Shown here: one piece after another, positions 1 to 9,067 of the stretch | Layout of the letters: every line of letters starts with the position of its first letter | How positions within the stretch are numbered: the first letter of the stretch is position 1 | Assembly: GCF_000935025.1 (NCBI RefSeq) | Contig: NZ_CP010836.1 | Location: forward strand, 4,566,001-4,630,000 | From: Sphingomonas hengshuiensis | GTDB lineage: Bacteria > Pseudomonadota > Alphaproteobacteria > Sphingomonadales > Sphingomonadaceae | Reading direction: 5' to 3' | DNA length: 64,000 bases | Notes under the pieces: generated by a model | What the model was told of the DNA's origin: nothing | Database searches by the model: none | The model's input: the letters and a program-made list of their open reading frames with translations, nothing else | Translations under genes and position numbers: made by a program

Positions 1-803
<803 letters not shown>

Positions 804-1202
804 ATCGGGGACCCTTCGACTGTCGACGAAAGGCTCGGTGTACCTGATCGGTCACGATCATCAGCGGCACGTCCCCAAAGGGCGCACCATCGGTGGTGGG
901 GTGTGGCGGCTACGGGCTACGCCCTACGCCGCCACACCCCACCACCGAGCCTCATCCTGATTGTCGCGCTGCAAGAGAGATCATCTGCGACAATTTCTAA
1001 TTGGCGCCAGAAGCGAGTTAAATCATAGGCGTCTCATTTGCCATAAAGCACGCCAACTCTGCTCTGCTCGGGGTCATATCTGCATGATTTTAAGTAGTTT
1101 CGGCCTGCTGTATAGGAGGTGCCCCCAGCTTGGACCGTTAGCATGGACGAGAATTTAAACGAAGGTTTCATGGAAGAGCGATCGCATTCGCATGCAACTT
1201 GG
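804..1202. other. Gene-free stretch between IS remnants
   Basis: No convincing gene is seen here. It contains the long hairpin at 891-947 and AT-richer sequence from about 960 to 1200 that codes for nothing recognisable on either strand. It is probably debris from the flanking insertion sequences. Confidence 0.6.
891..947. repeat. Long perfect hairpin, 20-bp arms
   Basis: The left arm 891-910 (CGGTGGTGGGGTGTGGCGGC) is the exact reverse complement of 928-947. The 17-base centre (911-927) contains a further GGGC/GCCC pair, so the stem could extend almost to its tip. There is no following T-run, so it does not look like a simple rho-independent terminator. Its origin is unknown; a joined pair of IS ends is one possibility. 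Confidence 0.85.
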
Positions 1203-1385
1203 GACTGCAAGTGCATATCATTCTAGCGAACAAAGTGCCGGACGAAACGCTTTTTCGGGGGCGTGCGTCGTGAATTGGGTGAGCTTTTGTATAGGCTTGC
1301 TCGACAAAAAGAACGCGAGGTTCACGAAGGTCAGCTTTTGCCTGACTACGTGCATATGTTGATCTCGATTCCTCCGAGGTTGCAT
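1203..1385 (+). pseudogene. IS200-like transposase fragment
   Basis: The frame around 1263 reads RRELGELLYRLARQKE then GQLLPDYVHMLISIPPR, matching the middle of an IS200/REP-associated single-strand transposase (Y1 type). Upstream in the same frame, a TAG at 1224 interrupts what should be the first beta strand, and after about 1385 the similarity ends. The HUH metal-binding motif, normally H-hydrophobic-H, reads Y-V-H, so the first histidine is lost. The catalytic tyrosine helix is absent. This is a dead fragment. Confidence 0.6.
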
Positions 1386-1493
1386 CAGCTTCCTGGCCTC
1401 AAACTCGATCAGCGCGCGCTGCACATCGGCATCGGCGCACGTGGGAGCGCGGTGTCAGGTCGCTGGCAAATGGAGAACTAGAGCATCGTGCCG

Positions 1494-2451
1494 TTAATTT
1501 GACCCATACCCTGCTGCCTTGAAGTAGTTTTGGCATTCGTCGGGAGGGTAGAGTTGGCAGATATCACCGATGGCGTCGATCAGGGCATCGAAGGTTCGGG
1601 CCGCGGCTTTTCGCAGCAGGGCTTTGAGTTTTGAGAAGGCCATCTCAATCGGGTTCAGATCGGGGGAGTATTGGGGCAGGAAGAGCATCCACGCACCTCG
1701 CTGTCGGACAACGGCCTCGGCATGTGCACTTTTATGCACCGACAGGTTGTCGAGGATGACAACGTCGCCTGGTTGCAATGTCGGCGCGAGTTGGGTCTCG
1801 ATGTAGGTGTTGAAGGCTTGGCGATCCATCGCGCCGGGAATTACCCACGGCGCGGTCAGCCCATCGTGACGAAGGCCGGCAATGAAGGTCTGCGTACCCC
1901 ATTTGCCGAACGGAGCGCTGGCCTTCAGACGCTTGCCCCGCCTGGCCCGCCCGCGCAGCCGGGTCATCTTGGTGTTGACCGACGTCTCGTCGATGAACAC
2001 CAGCCGGCCCGGCTCCTGGCGCATGGCGGGCTGGCGCTCGTCGATCCAGATCCGACGGCGCTCGGCGACGTCAGCGCGCGCGCATTCCGACGCCATCAGC
2101 TGTTTTTTTATATGTGAAGCCCGCGCGGCAGAGCAGCCGCGAGATCGAGGCCTCGGCCGCCACCGCTCCGCGCTCGGCCAGGAGCCGCGCCGCCAATTCC
2201 GGCATCGTCAGATCAGGCGTCGCTTCGACCGCTGCCACCAGATACTCCCGGTGATCCGATAGCGGCCCCTTGCCCGCAGGACGACCCTGCCGACGCGCAG
2301 CAGGCGTCCCTTCAACAGCAGCCCGGGCCGTCCAGCGTATCGCAGAACTCACACTCACCGAAAACCGCGCCGCCGCCGCCCGCCGCGAACTCCCAGCCGC
2401 TACCGCCGCTACTACCCGAGCCCGTAAATCTTCCGATCGACATGTCCCCAT
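1494..2451 (-). CDS. IS630-family transposase, made by frameshift
   Basis: Two overlapping frames together encode one IS630 transposase of about 318 residues. The first starts at ATG 2451 behind a GGAGG ribosome site and holds the helix-turn-helix region ([22 protein letters not shown]). The second, ending at 1494, holds the DDE triad: D in [10 protein letters not shown] in [10 protein letters not shown] and E in [11 protein letters not shown]. They join at a run of seven A (2103-2109), where reading A6 instead of A7 gives YKKQLMASE and restores a continuous protein. Slippage there is a known expression mode for IS630 elements, but a simple mutation cannot be excluded. Confidence 0.85.
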
Positions 2452-2549
2452 GATCCACCTCCAAACAGGGTGATGATGTGGACGCCCCCGCACCGACCGA
2501 CAGTTGCTATGCTGCCGGTCGGTCAACCGAGAGGAAGAGGAGCGTTTGC

Positions 2550-3572
2550 ATGACGATCACGACGATTGGGCTCGATCTGGCGAAGAGCGTATTCCAGGCA
2601 CACGGCATCGACGAGAGCGGTGCCACGGTGCTGGTGAAGAAACTGCACCGCAAGCAGATGCTGCCTTTCTTCTCGAAGCTGCCGCCTTGCCTGATCGCGG
2701 TGGAGGCCTGCGGAACCGCGCATCACTGGGCTCGCACGCTTGCAGCGATGGGCCACGAAGTCCGCCTGATACCGCCATCGTACGTCAAGGCTTACGTGAA
2801 GCGGGGCAAGAGCGATGCGCTAGACGCCGAAGCGATCTGCGAAGCCGTGCAGCGGCCGACAATGCGGTTCGTACCCGTCAAGACGATCGAGCAGCAGGGC
2901 ATTCTTATGACCCATCGCGCCCGATCCCTTCTCGTACGGCAACGGACGATGCTCGCCAACGCTCTGCGTGCGCATCTTGCCGAGCTGGGCCACGTTGCCA
3001 ACCCCGGCATTGGCAACCTCGCCAAGCTGGCCGAGCAGGTGATGGCTGACAGGAATGCCTTGCCATCCTACGCCCGTACGGCATTGGAGATATTGATCCG
3101 ACAGATCATGGCCGTCAGCGCCGAGATTGCGGAACTGGATCAGCAGCTTGCCGCTTGGCATACCGAGAGCGAGGCCAGTCGCCGACTTGCCGCGATCCCC
3201 GGCCTCGGCATCATCACGGCAACAGCAATAGCTGCAACCGTTACGGATGCCGAGCAGTTCTCTTCAGGCAGGCAGTTCGCCGCCTGGCTCGGTCTGACAC
3301 CGCAACAACACTCAACCGGGGGAAAAACCAGACTTGGCGGCATCTCCAAACAGGGCGACCGATACCTGCGCCGATTGCTCGTCGTCGGAGCCACCGCAGT
3401 CATGCGCCACGTCAAGGATAAGCCAACGCCGATGGCGGACTGGATCAGGAAGCTCTCCGAGAAAAAGCCCTTCCGGCTCGTCTCGGTGGCCCTGGCTAAC
3501 AAACTCGCTCGGATCGCTTGGGTCGTGCTGACCCGCAAGGAGGCCTATCACCCTTACGCCAATTTGACCTGA
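2550..3572 (+). CDS. IS110-family (IS1111-type) transposase
   Basis: This 340-residue DEDD transposase starts at ATG 2550, behind GAGGAAGAGGAG. The N-terminal RuvC-like domain carries D9 (TIGLDLAK), E52 (AVEACG), D89 and D92 (KSDALDAEA). The C-terminal Transposase_20 domain is recognisable in RRLAAIPGLGIITATAI and FAAWLGLTPQQHSTGGK, where family members carry the catalytic serine. Enzymes of this family recombine DNA without DDE chemistry and are guided by an RNA encoded in a non-coding end of the element. Length and motifs indicate an intact enzyme. Confidence 0.93.
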   Translation: MTITTIGLDLAKSVFQAHGIDESGATVLVKKLHRKQMLPFFSKLPPCLIAVEACGTAHHWARTLAAMGHEVRLIPPSYVKAYVKRGKSDALDAEAICEAVQRPTMRFVPVKTIEQQGILMTHRARSLLVRQRTMLANALRAHLAELGHVANPGIGNLAKLAEQVMADRNALPSYARTALEILIRQIMAVSAEIAELDQQLAAWHTESEASRRLAAIPGLGIITATAIAATVTDAEQFSSGRQFAAWLGLTPQQHSTGGKTRLGGISKQGDRYLRRLLVVGATAVMRHVKDKPTPMADWIRKLSEKKPFRLVSVALANKLARIAWVVLTRKEAYHPYANLT

Positions 3573-3798
3573 TCAGCCCAGGTCACCCGAAATGGTAATG
3601 GCAGTCGATGATGAGTAACGATCGAGCCAATGGTGAGACCAACCCGTCTGATTCAATGCGCTTCAACGCGCGGCAGCCTGTTTAGGGACCTCACCGGCGG
3701 ATTTCCATCAGGGCCAGCGGCAACACGTATGCCGCACAAACAGGCCGGACATATGAAAGCAACCGATCAAACCCATCCCGACAAAATGCCCTTGCCAA
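3573..3798 (+). ncRNA. Candidate bridge/seek RNA region of the IS1111-type element
   Basis: The 226 bases between the transposase stop and the right inverted repeat contain no gene. IS1111-group elements encode their guide RNA on this side. Visible structure includes GCCTGTTT at 3676-3683 pairing with AAACAGGC at 3738-3745, enclosing a 54-base loop region that could hold guide segments, and a small GCGC/GCGC hairpin just upstream. The position follows the known family layout; the exact RNA ends and guide bases are not determined. Confidence 0.5.
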
Positions 3799-3853
3799 GG
3801 GGGCGTCCACATATGAATCACAATCCAAAGGTCTTGGGAATCTGGAGGGTTCT

Positions 3854-4100
3854 GTGAGGTTGCGCGGCGCTGCACGCCGGGCTTGGCGCGTGCGCGACCT
3901 CATTGAAGCCGGATTGAGCGAACCCGCTGACGCGGCCACGCGCTATGGGATTAGTGTCGCGACGCCGGTTCCTGGCGACTGGCTTCGGGCGACGCGGAGC
4001 GCTCGCGTCGGTGGCGGCGACGCCAAACCACCGGTGTTAGCCGGGGAGATCGATGCACGGATCGGCTTTTTGGGTTGGATTGCGAGATCGACGCCGGCTC
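3854..4100 (+). pseudogene. IS630-type transposase, N-terminal remnant
   Basis: The frame reads RVRDLIEAGLSEPADAATRYGISVATPV, which aligns by eye with the helix-turn-helix start of IS630 transposases, including the one at 1494-2451. Similarity fades after about 4100 (DARIGFLGWI is the last recognisable piece), and no DDE domain follows. The remainder up to the IS91 remnant is unassigned. Confidence 0.5.
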
Positions 4101-4201
4101 GGCGGACATGTCGGCAAGATATTGGACACGGGGCATCATTACGTCGGTCGACGCTGATGTCGCGACGCCGTCAGGATCGATGTTCGGATCGAAGCGTGTG
4201 C

Positions 4202-5261
4202 TCACGACGTATCAGGCGGCGGCCGAGGTGGCCGGGTCCGCCATCGCGGCAGCGTGGCGGTGATGCGTAAAATGCCGCGACAGCAGGGACAGACGGTTGG
4301 GTCAAAACGTGGGAGCGACCTGGTGACTTCGCTGGCTGCCGCGGTCGAAGGCGACTTCATCGCCGCCAGAAGCTGCCGGATGATCGCCGGGCGCGTTGCG
4401 GCGGCGGTAATCGCGCCAGCGGAAGGTCACGCTGGCCTCATCGGCGCTGACCAGGCGGCTGTTGGCGATGGCGACCCGGTGGGTATAGCGGCCGAGATAG
4501 GCGAGGACATGTACGGGCGAGCCGAACGGCGGCTTGGCATAGACGACCCAGTTCTTGCGACGAAGCCGCCGGATCGCCGCGGTGAAGCCATCGTCATCCC
4601 CAAGCTCGGTCAACGTACCGGAAAAGCGCAGTTGGCCGACCGCGTGGGCCGCGTGAAGCCGCTCGAGGAACAGCCGCCGGAACAGGCGGGAGAGGACATG
4701 GATGGGCAGGAAGAAACGGGGCCGGCAGTCGAGCCAGCGCCCATCGGCAGAAAGCGCTCCGCCGGGGACGAGGCAATGGATGTGGGGATGATGGGTTAGC
4801 GCCTGGCCCCAGGTGTGAAGAATGGCGAGGAAGCCGATCGCGCCGCCGAGGTGCCTGGGATCGGCGGCAATGATCTTGAGCGTCGCGGCGACCGCGTCGA
4901 ACAGGATCGCATAGACGACCGCCTTGTTGTGGAAGGCGATCTCGGCGACTTCGGCCGGCACCGTGAACACGACGTGGAAGTAAGGTACCGGCAGCAGATC
5001 GGCCTGGCGGTCGGCGAGCCACCGCTCGCGCGTCGCGCTCTGGCACTTGGGGCAATGCCGGTTGCGACAGGAGTTGTAAGCGACACGGGCATGCGCGCAG
5101 TCTTCACAAGCCTCGAGATGCCTCCCGAGCGCTGCTGTCCGGCAGAGCTCGATCGCGGACATGACGCGGCGGTCCACGCGGCCGAGATGACCGTCGTGAG
5201 CATGACGATAAGCGGGACCATAGCGGCGGAAGATATCCGCCACCTCCAGATCGGAACGCAA
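4202..5261 (-). pseudogene. IS91-family transposase, internally deleted
   Basis: The gene begins at TTG 5261, ten bases after the integrase stop. Its N-terminal zinc-binding region (CEDC...CRNRHCPKC, residues 52-73), the HUH motif HPHIH (residues 158-162) and the tyrosine segment YLGRYTHRVAI (255-265) are typical of rolling-circle IS91/IS801 transposases. After FRWRDYR (about residue 286) the protein departs from the family. A cysteine tail resembling IS91 C-termini (CPCCRGILRI) lies further on in a different frame and ends at 4202. A frame-shifting internal deletion therefore removed the region between, and the protein is probably inactive. Confidence 0.75.
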
Positions 5262-5270
5262 CGGACCGGC

Positions 5271-6139
5271 TCAGGCGGGCGGCACCAACTCCAGCGTCAG
5301 GCGATCGAAGGGGCTCTGCGTCCCCACGATCGTGCTTGTTGCCGCATGCGTGTAGCGCGCGGTCGTCGACAGACTGTTGTGCCCCAGAGCACCTGGATGA
5401 TCCGGATATCGACGCGGCCTTCGAGCAGATGGGTCGCAAAACTGTGGCGTAGCGTGTGCACGCTCACCCGCTTGACCAGGCCCGCCGCCTTGGTCGCGGA
5501 ACGGCAGGCCGAGTGAAGGACCTGCACGTCGATCGGCTTGTCGCCGCGCCCGGGAAACAGCCAGCCCTCCGGGCGGGCCAGTCGCCAATAGGTCCGCAAG
5601 ATCTCGAGCAGCTGCGGCGACAGCATGATCGTGCGATCCTTGGCGCCCTTGCCATGGCGGACCTGGATCAGCATCCGGTCGCTATCGATATCCGCCACCT
5701 TGAGGCTCACCGCCTCCGAGGCGCGCAATCCAGCAGCATAAGCGGTCGTCAGCGCGGTGCGCGCCTTCAGCGACGGCACCGCTTCCAGGAAGCGCACCAC
5801 CTCGTCGGCGCTCAGGATATCGGGCAACTTGCGCGGCGTGCGCGCATAGACGATCCGCTCCGGGATCTCCGCCCGGTCGAGTGTCACGCCGTAGAAGAAG
5901 CGTAGCGCGCAGACTGCCTGGTTCAGCGCCGGCCAGGAAATGCCCTGCGACACCAGATAGACTTGGAAGGCGCGGACATCCTCCAGCCCCAGCCGATCCG
6001 GCGACCGGCCGAAATAACGGCTGAACTTCGTTACCGCATGAAGATAGGATCGTTGTGTCGCGGGCGACAGGTTGCGCAAGCTCATGTCGTCGATCATGCG
6101 ACGACGCAGCGGGCTCGCCGCTGCCGGGGCTTCAGCCAT
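5271..6139 (-). pseudogene. IS91-associated tyrosine recombinase, frameshifted
   Basis: This phage-integrase-type protein (ATG 6139) travels with IS91-like transposases. The N-terminal SAM-like domain (MSLRNLSPATQRSYLHAV) is followed by the catalytic domain with arginine in GLRASEA and the HTLRHSFATH box. Near 5386 one C is missing (GTGCTCTGGGG where GTGCTCCTGGGG is expected), so the frame runs into nonsense. The continuation GHNSLSTTARYTH, holding the last histidine and the catalytic tyrosine, is intact in the next frame and ends at 5271. A single base deletion separates it from a working gene; a sequencing error is an alternative explanation. Confidence 0.82.
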
Positions 6140-6296
6140 GGGATGGTCTTCTGGTCACGGGTTGGTATCAGCAACCAAACCTTCCCATCAGGAGGCCATG
6201 CAGGCCAAACACTCACGCCAATCCCCCGTCAGCGGGTTCGTTCAATCCCTTGATTCACAAATTCAATCCGATGCTCTAGCGCGCCAACAAACGCAC

Positions 6297-7025
6297 TCAT
6301 GTCACAAGTGGGGTGGGGGCTTGCCGATCCGCCTGTAATGCGCTTTCAGTCCACTGATTTAAGCCGCGCAGCGTGAGTTGCGTGATGAAACGGCTGGTCG
6401 ATCCTGTATCGCTTGCCTGCCCGGAGGCCATCAGGAACAAAGCCTCTAGTCCGCTGGAAAAGATCAGGGTGGTCACCAACTTCTCCTCGCCAGGCGAAAG
6501 TTGAGCGTGTGGTATCATGCGCATGATATCGGCCCGCATGTCCTCGTGAAGTCTTGCAGCCGTCTTGCCTGCATAGAGGCTGATGCGGATATGATGCTGA
6601 TTGCGTTCGAAGAACTCGCGCGCAAGCGGCGTGGACGATATGCGCTCCAGGAAGGCGCGGTTCGAAAGGTGCAGCATCTCCTCCAGCGTGCTGCTGCGCG
6701 CGCGTGCCGCCGCGGTCACGGTGCTCACCTCCTGGACCACGCGGGATAGAACTACATCGAAGATAGTCTCCACAGTGCCGTAATAGTTGTAGAATGTGCC
6801 CGGCGACACCCCGCTCGCGGCGATGATGTCGCGGGCCGTGGTCGCGTCCAGACCCTTGGTGGCGAAGATCTGCCAGGCAGCGGCCTCCATCGCCTCGCGA
6901 TTGCGCCGCTGCGTCTCCTCGCGCTTGGCCGATTTGCGATAGACGCGGGCGCCCGCCGACGGGGGCATGTCGCCGCCAGTGGGTTCGGCAGGTGCGGCGC
7001 TGCCAGTGGGAACATTGGGTTTCAT
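6297..7025 (-). CDS. TetR-family repressor
   Basis: This is a 242-residue regulator with a long disordered start (Pro/Gly-rich, residues 1-30). It then has a TetR DNA-binding domain: AMEAAAWQIFATKGLDATTA, followed by the recognition helix VSPGTFYNYYG. The C-terminal half is a helical ligand domain of no specific recognisable subtype. It is divergent from the dehydrogenase-efflux operon at 7.2-13.8 kb. A 12-bp inverted repeat at 7097-7126 between them is the likely binding site, so it probably represses that operon and perhaps itself until an acyl or aromatic ligand binds. The ligand is not inferable from sequence. Confidence 0.88.
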   Translation of the reverse strand: MKPNVPTGSAAPAEPTGGDMPPSAGARVYRKSAKREETQRRNREAMEAAAWQIFATKGLDATTARDIIAASGVSPGTFYNYYGTVETIFDVVLSRVVQEVSTVTAAARARSSTLEEMLHLSNRAFLERISSTPLAREFFERNQHHIRISLYAGKTAARLHEDMRADIMRMIPHAQLSPGEEKLVTTLIFSSGLEALFLMASGQASDTGSTSRFITQLTLRGLNQWTESALQADRQAPTPLVT

Positions 7026-7096
7026 CCGCTCGCGATCCTGAAGGGTTCTCCTGACGCGACGGGCCTAGTGGGACAGGCCTGCCGGTTCAACCAAAG

Positions 7097-7126
7097 TACA
7101 AACTTGACGTATGAGTCAAGTTTGTA
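7097..7126. promoter_or_regulatory. Palindromic operator between tetR and the efflux operon
   Basis: TACAAACTTGAC (7097-7108) and GTCAAGTTTGTA (7115-7126) form a perfect 12-bp inverted repeat with a 6-base spacer, a typical TetR-family operator size. The sequence TTGACG at 7104-7109 and TATATC at 7125-7130 resemble -35 and -10 boxes (15-base spacing), so a bound repressor would cover the promoter. Confidence 0.75.
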
Positions 7127-7216
7127 TATCGAAGAGGCATGAAGGAACGCGCTGGCACTGGACCCGCTGCCACGCTCCTTCGGTTGCGTTGGATCAGGAG
7201 AATGTCGGTGGGCAGT

Positions 7217-8131
7217 ATGTCAGAGGCAGAAGGAACATCGCCGGTCGGCACCGTTCTGGTGGCGGGCGGCGGCATTCTCGGCTCGCAGATCGCGTTCCAG
7301 ACGGCGTTCCACGGGTTTCGCGTCACGCTGTACGATATCGACGATGCCGCGATCGCCCGTGCGCGGCAGAGCTGCGCGGGCCTGAAGCAGGCCTATGCCA
7401 CCGACATGGGCGCCGATGATGCCGCGATCGAGGCGACGCTGGGCCGGATCGCCTTCACTGATGCCCTGGGCGACGCCGCCCGCGACGCCCATCTGGTCAT
7501 CGAGGCGATCCCCGAAAGCATCGATATCAAAAAGGCGTTCTACAACCAGCTTGCGGCGCTCGCGCCCGCCAATACCATCTTCGCCAGCAATTCGTCGACC
7601 TTCGTGCCGAGCCAATTGGCGGAATTCACGGGCCGCGCCGAGCGCTATCTCCACCTCCATTTCTCCAACCGGATCTGGAAGCACAATACGGCCGAGATCA
7701 TGGGCAGTCCGGCGACCAGCCCCGACGTGTTCGACACGGTCACGGTGTTTGCGCGGCGGATCGGCATGGTGCCGCTCCCGCTGCACCGCGAGCATCCGGG
7801 CTATATCGGCAACGCGCTGCTCGTGCCGCTGCTCACCGCCGCGCTCGATCTGGTCGCGCACGGCGTTGCCGATGTGCAGTCGATCGACAGGAACTGGATG
7901 ATAAACCGGGAGACGCCGCTCGGCCCGTTCGCGATGCTCGATAATATCGGCATGCGAACGGCGCAGCAGATCGCCCAAAACCAACATAAAAATGAGCCGT
8001 CGGCGCGAACTGCCACGGTGCTCGACTATATTGATGGCATGATCGCATCCGGCAAACTCGGCGCCGCTGCGGGAGAGGGATTCTACCGCTATCCCGACCC
8101 TGCCTATGCGCGCCCCGATTTCCTGTGCTGA
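7217..8131 (+). CDS. 3-hydroxyacyl-CoA dehydrogenase
   Basis: This enzyme should oxidise a 3-hydroxyacyl-CoA with NAD. The N-terminal Rossmann fold shows GTVLVAGGGILGSQIA and ends its second strand in an acidic residue pair (LYDID). Family landmarks follow: VIEAIPE, ASNSSTFVPSQLA and LHFSNRIWKHNTAEIM, then a C-terminal helical domain from about residue 190 (HPGYIGNALLVPLL). ATG 7217 places the Rossmann motif about ten residues in. ATG 7202 has AGGAG only one base away, and ATG 7139 would be almost leaderless, so the start is uncertain. It is the first gene of the TetR-controlled operon; substrate unknown. Confidence 0.85.
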   Translation: MSEAEGTSPVGTVLVAGGGILGSQIAFQTAFHGFRVTLYDIDDAAIARARQSCAGLKQAYATDMGADDAAIEATLGRIAFTDALGDAARDAHLVIEAIPESIDIKKAFYNQLAALAPANTIFASNSSTFVPSQLAEFTGRAERYLHLHFSNRIWKHNTAEIMGSPATSPDVFDTVTVFARRIGMVPLPLHREHPGYIGNALLVPLLTAALDLVAHGVADVQSIDRNWMINRETPLGPFAMLDNIGMRTAQQIAQNQHKNEPSARTATVLDYIDGMIASGKLGAAAGEGFYRYPDPAYARPDFLC

Positions 8132-8204
8132 CGCCCGTGCATTGGCCCGCCGCCACTGCGGCATGCCTGAAACCCCAGTCCGCCGTTCGGCTGGAAGGAG
8201 AAGA

Positions 8205-9017
8205 ATGATGAGCTATGTCGACGTGAATGGCCTGCGGTTGTTTTACACCGAGCATGGCAGCGGGCCGGAGACGGTCGTCTTCTCGCACGGCTTTGTGATG
8301 AACCACCGAATGTTCGCGCATCAGATCGAAACGCTGTCCGCGACCCATCGCGTCATCGCGTTCGATCATCGCTGTCACGGCCAGAGCGACGTCGTGCGTA
8401 CGCCGTTCGGCATGTACGATCTGGTGGACGATGCGGCAGCCCTCCTCCGCGCGCTGGACCTGGGGCCGGTCCATTTTGCCGGCATGTCGACCGGCGGCTT
8501 TGTCGCCCTGCGGCTCGCCTTGCGGCATCCCGAACTGGTGCGCAGCCTGATCCTGATCGACACTGCCGCCGGTGCCGAGGACCCCACCAAGGTCAAAAGC
8601 TATCAGCGGCTTCTGGGGCTGTGCAAATTCCTTGGCCTCAAGATGGTCGTCGGCCCGATCCTGTCGCGGCTGATGGCGAGCAAATTCCGGACCGATCCCA
8701 AACGGCAGGTGGAATTTCGGTACTGGAAGGACGCCATCCGCAACCTCGACACCAAGGGGATTTATGCTTTCGGCCATGCGATCTTCAGCCGTGACGACGT
8801 TCTCGGCCCACTCCGGGCGCGGTCGGATCTGCCGCCGACGCTGATCATCGTCGGTGCCGAGGATATCGCCACGCCGCCGAACAAGGCGCGCGCGATCAAC
8901 GCGGCCATTCCCCACGCCGAACTGACCATCATTCCCGATTCCGGGCATACATCGCCCGTCGAGGAACCGGAGGCGGTATCGGCGCGCATCGTCCAGTTCC
9001 TGTCGTCCGATCGCTGA
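8205..9017 (+). CDS. Alpha/beta hydrolase
   Basis: The protein is about 270 residues, with tandem ATG starts at 8205 and 8208 behind GGAAGGAG. It has the alpha/beta-hydrolase landmarks: oxyanion segment FSHGFVMNHRM, nucleophile elbow GMSTGG, the acidic residue in VGAEDIATPP and the catalytic histidine in DSGHTSPVEEP. It resembles enol-lactonase or ester hydrolase subfamilies. Placed directly after an acyl-CoA dehydrogenase in a TetR-controlled unit, it may hydrolyse an ester or lactone of the same compound the downstream pump exports. That role is inference. Confidence 0.85.
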   Translation: MMSYVDVNGLRLFYTEHGSGPETVVFSHGFVMNHRMFAHQIETLSATHRVIAFDHRCHGQSDVVRTPFGMYDLVDDAAALLRALDLGPVHFAGMSTGGFVALRLALRHPELVRSLILIDTAAGAEDPTKVKSYQRLLGLCKFLGLKMVVGPILSRLMASKFRTDPKRQVEFRYWKDAIRNLDTKGIYAFGHAIFSRDDVLGPLRARSDLPPTLIIVGAEDIATPPNKARAINAAIPHAELTIIPDSGHTSPVEEPEAVSARIVQFLSSDR

Positions 9018-9067
9018 GCGCACCACCGACATTCGAATCAGGCCCGAGACCTAAACCAGGATTGCTG

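Larger units (their letters stand above)
2476..3812 (+). mobile_element. IS110-family element, IS1111 type, intact
   Basis: The element has 14-bp subterminal inverted repeats: ATGTGGACGCCCCC at 2476-2489 and its reverse complement at 3799-3812. Subterminal repeats placed a few bases inside the true ends are the hallmark of the IS1111 group. Inside are one intact transposase (2550-3572) and about 226 bases of non-coding DNA on its 3' side. It abuts the upstream end of the IS630 element and is followed by another IS630 remnant, so it probably inserted into or beside an IS630 copy. Confidence 0.8.

Noticed and set aside
7139..7216. Longer N-terminus for the 3-hydroxyacyl-CoA dehydrogenase from ATG 7139
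   Set aside because: It would start within a few bases of the likely transcription start and adds residues unlike the family.
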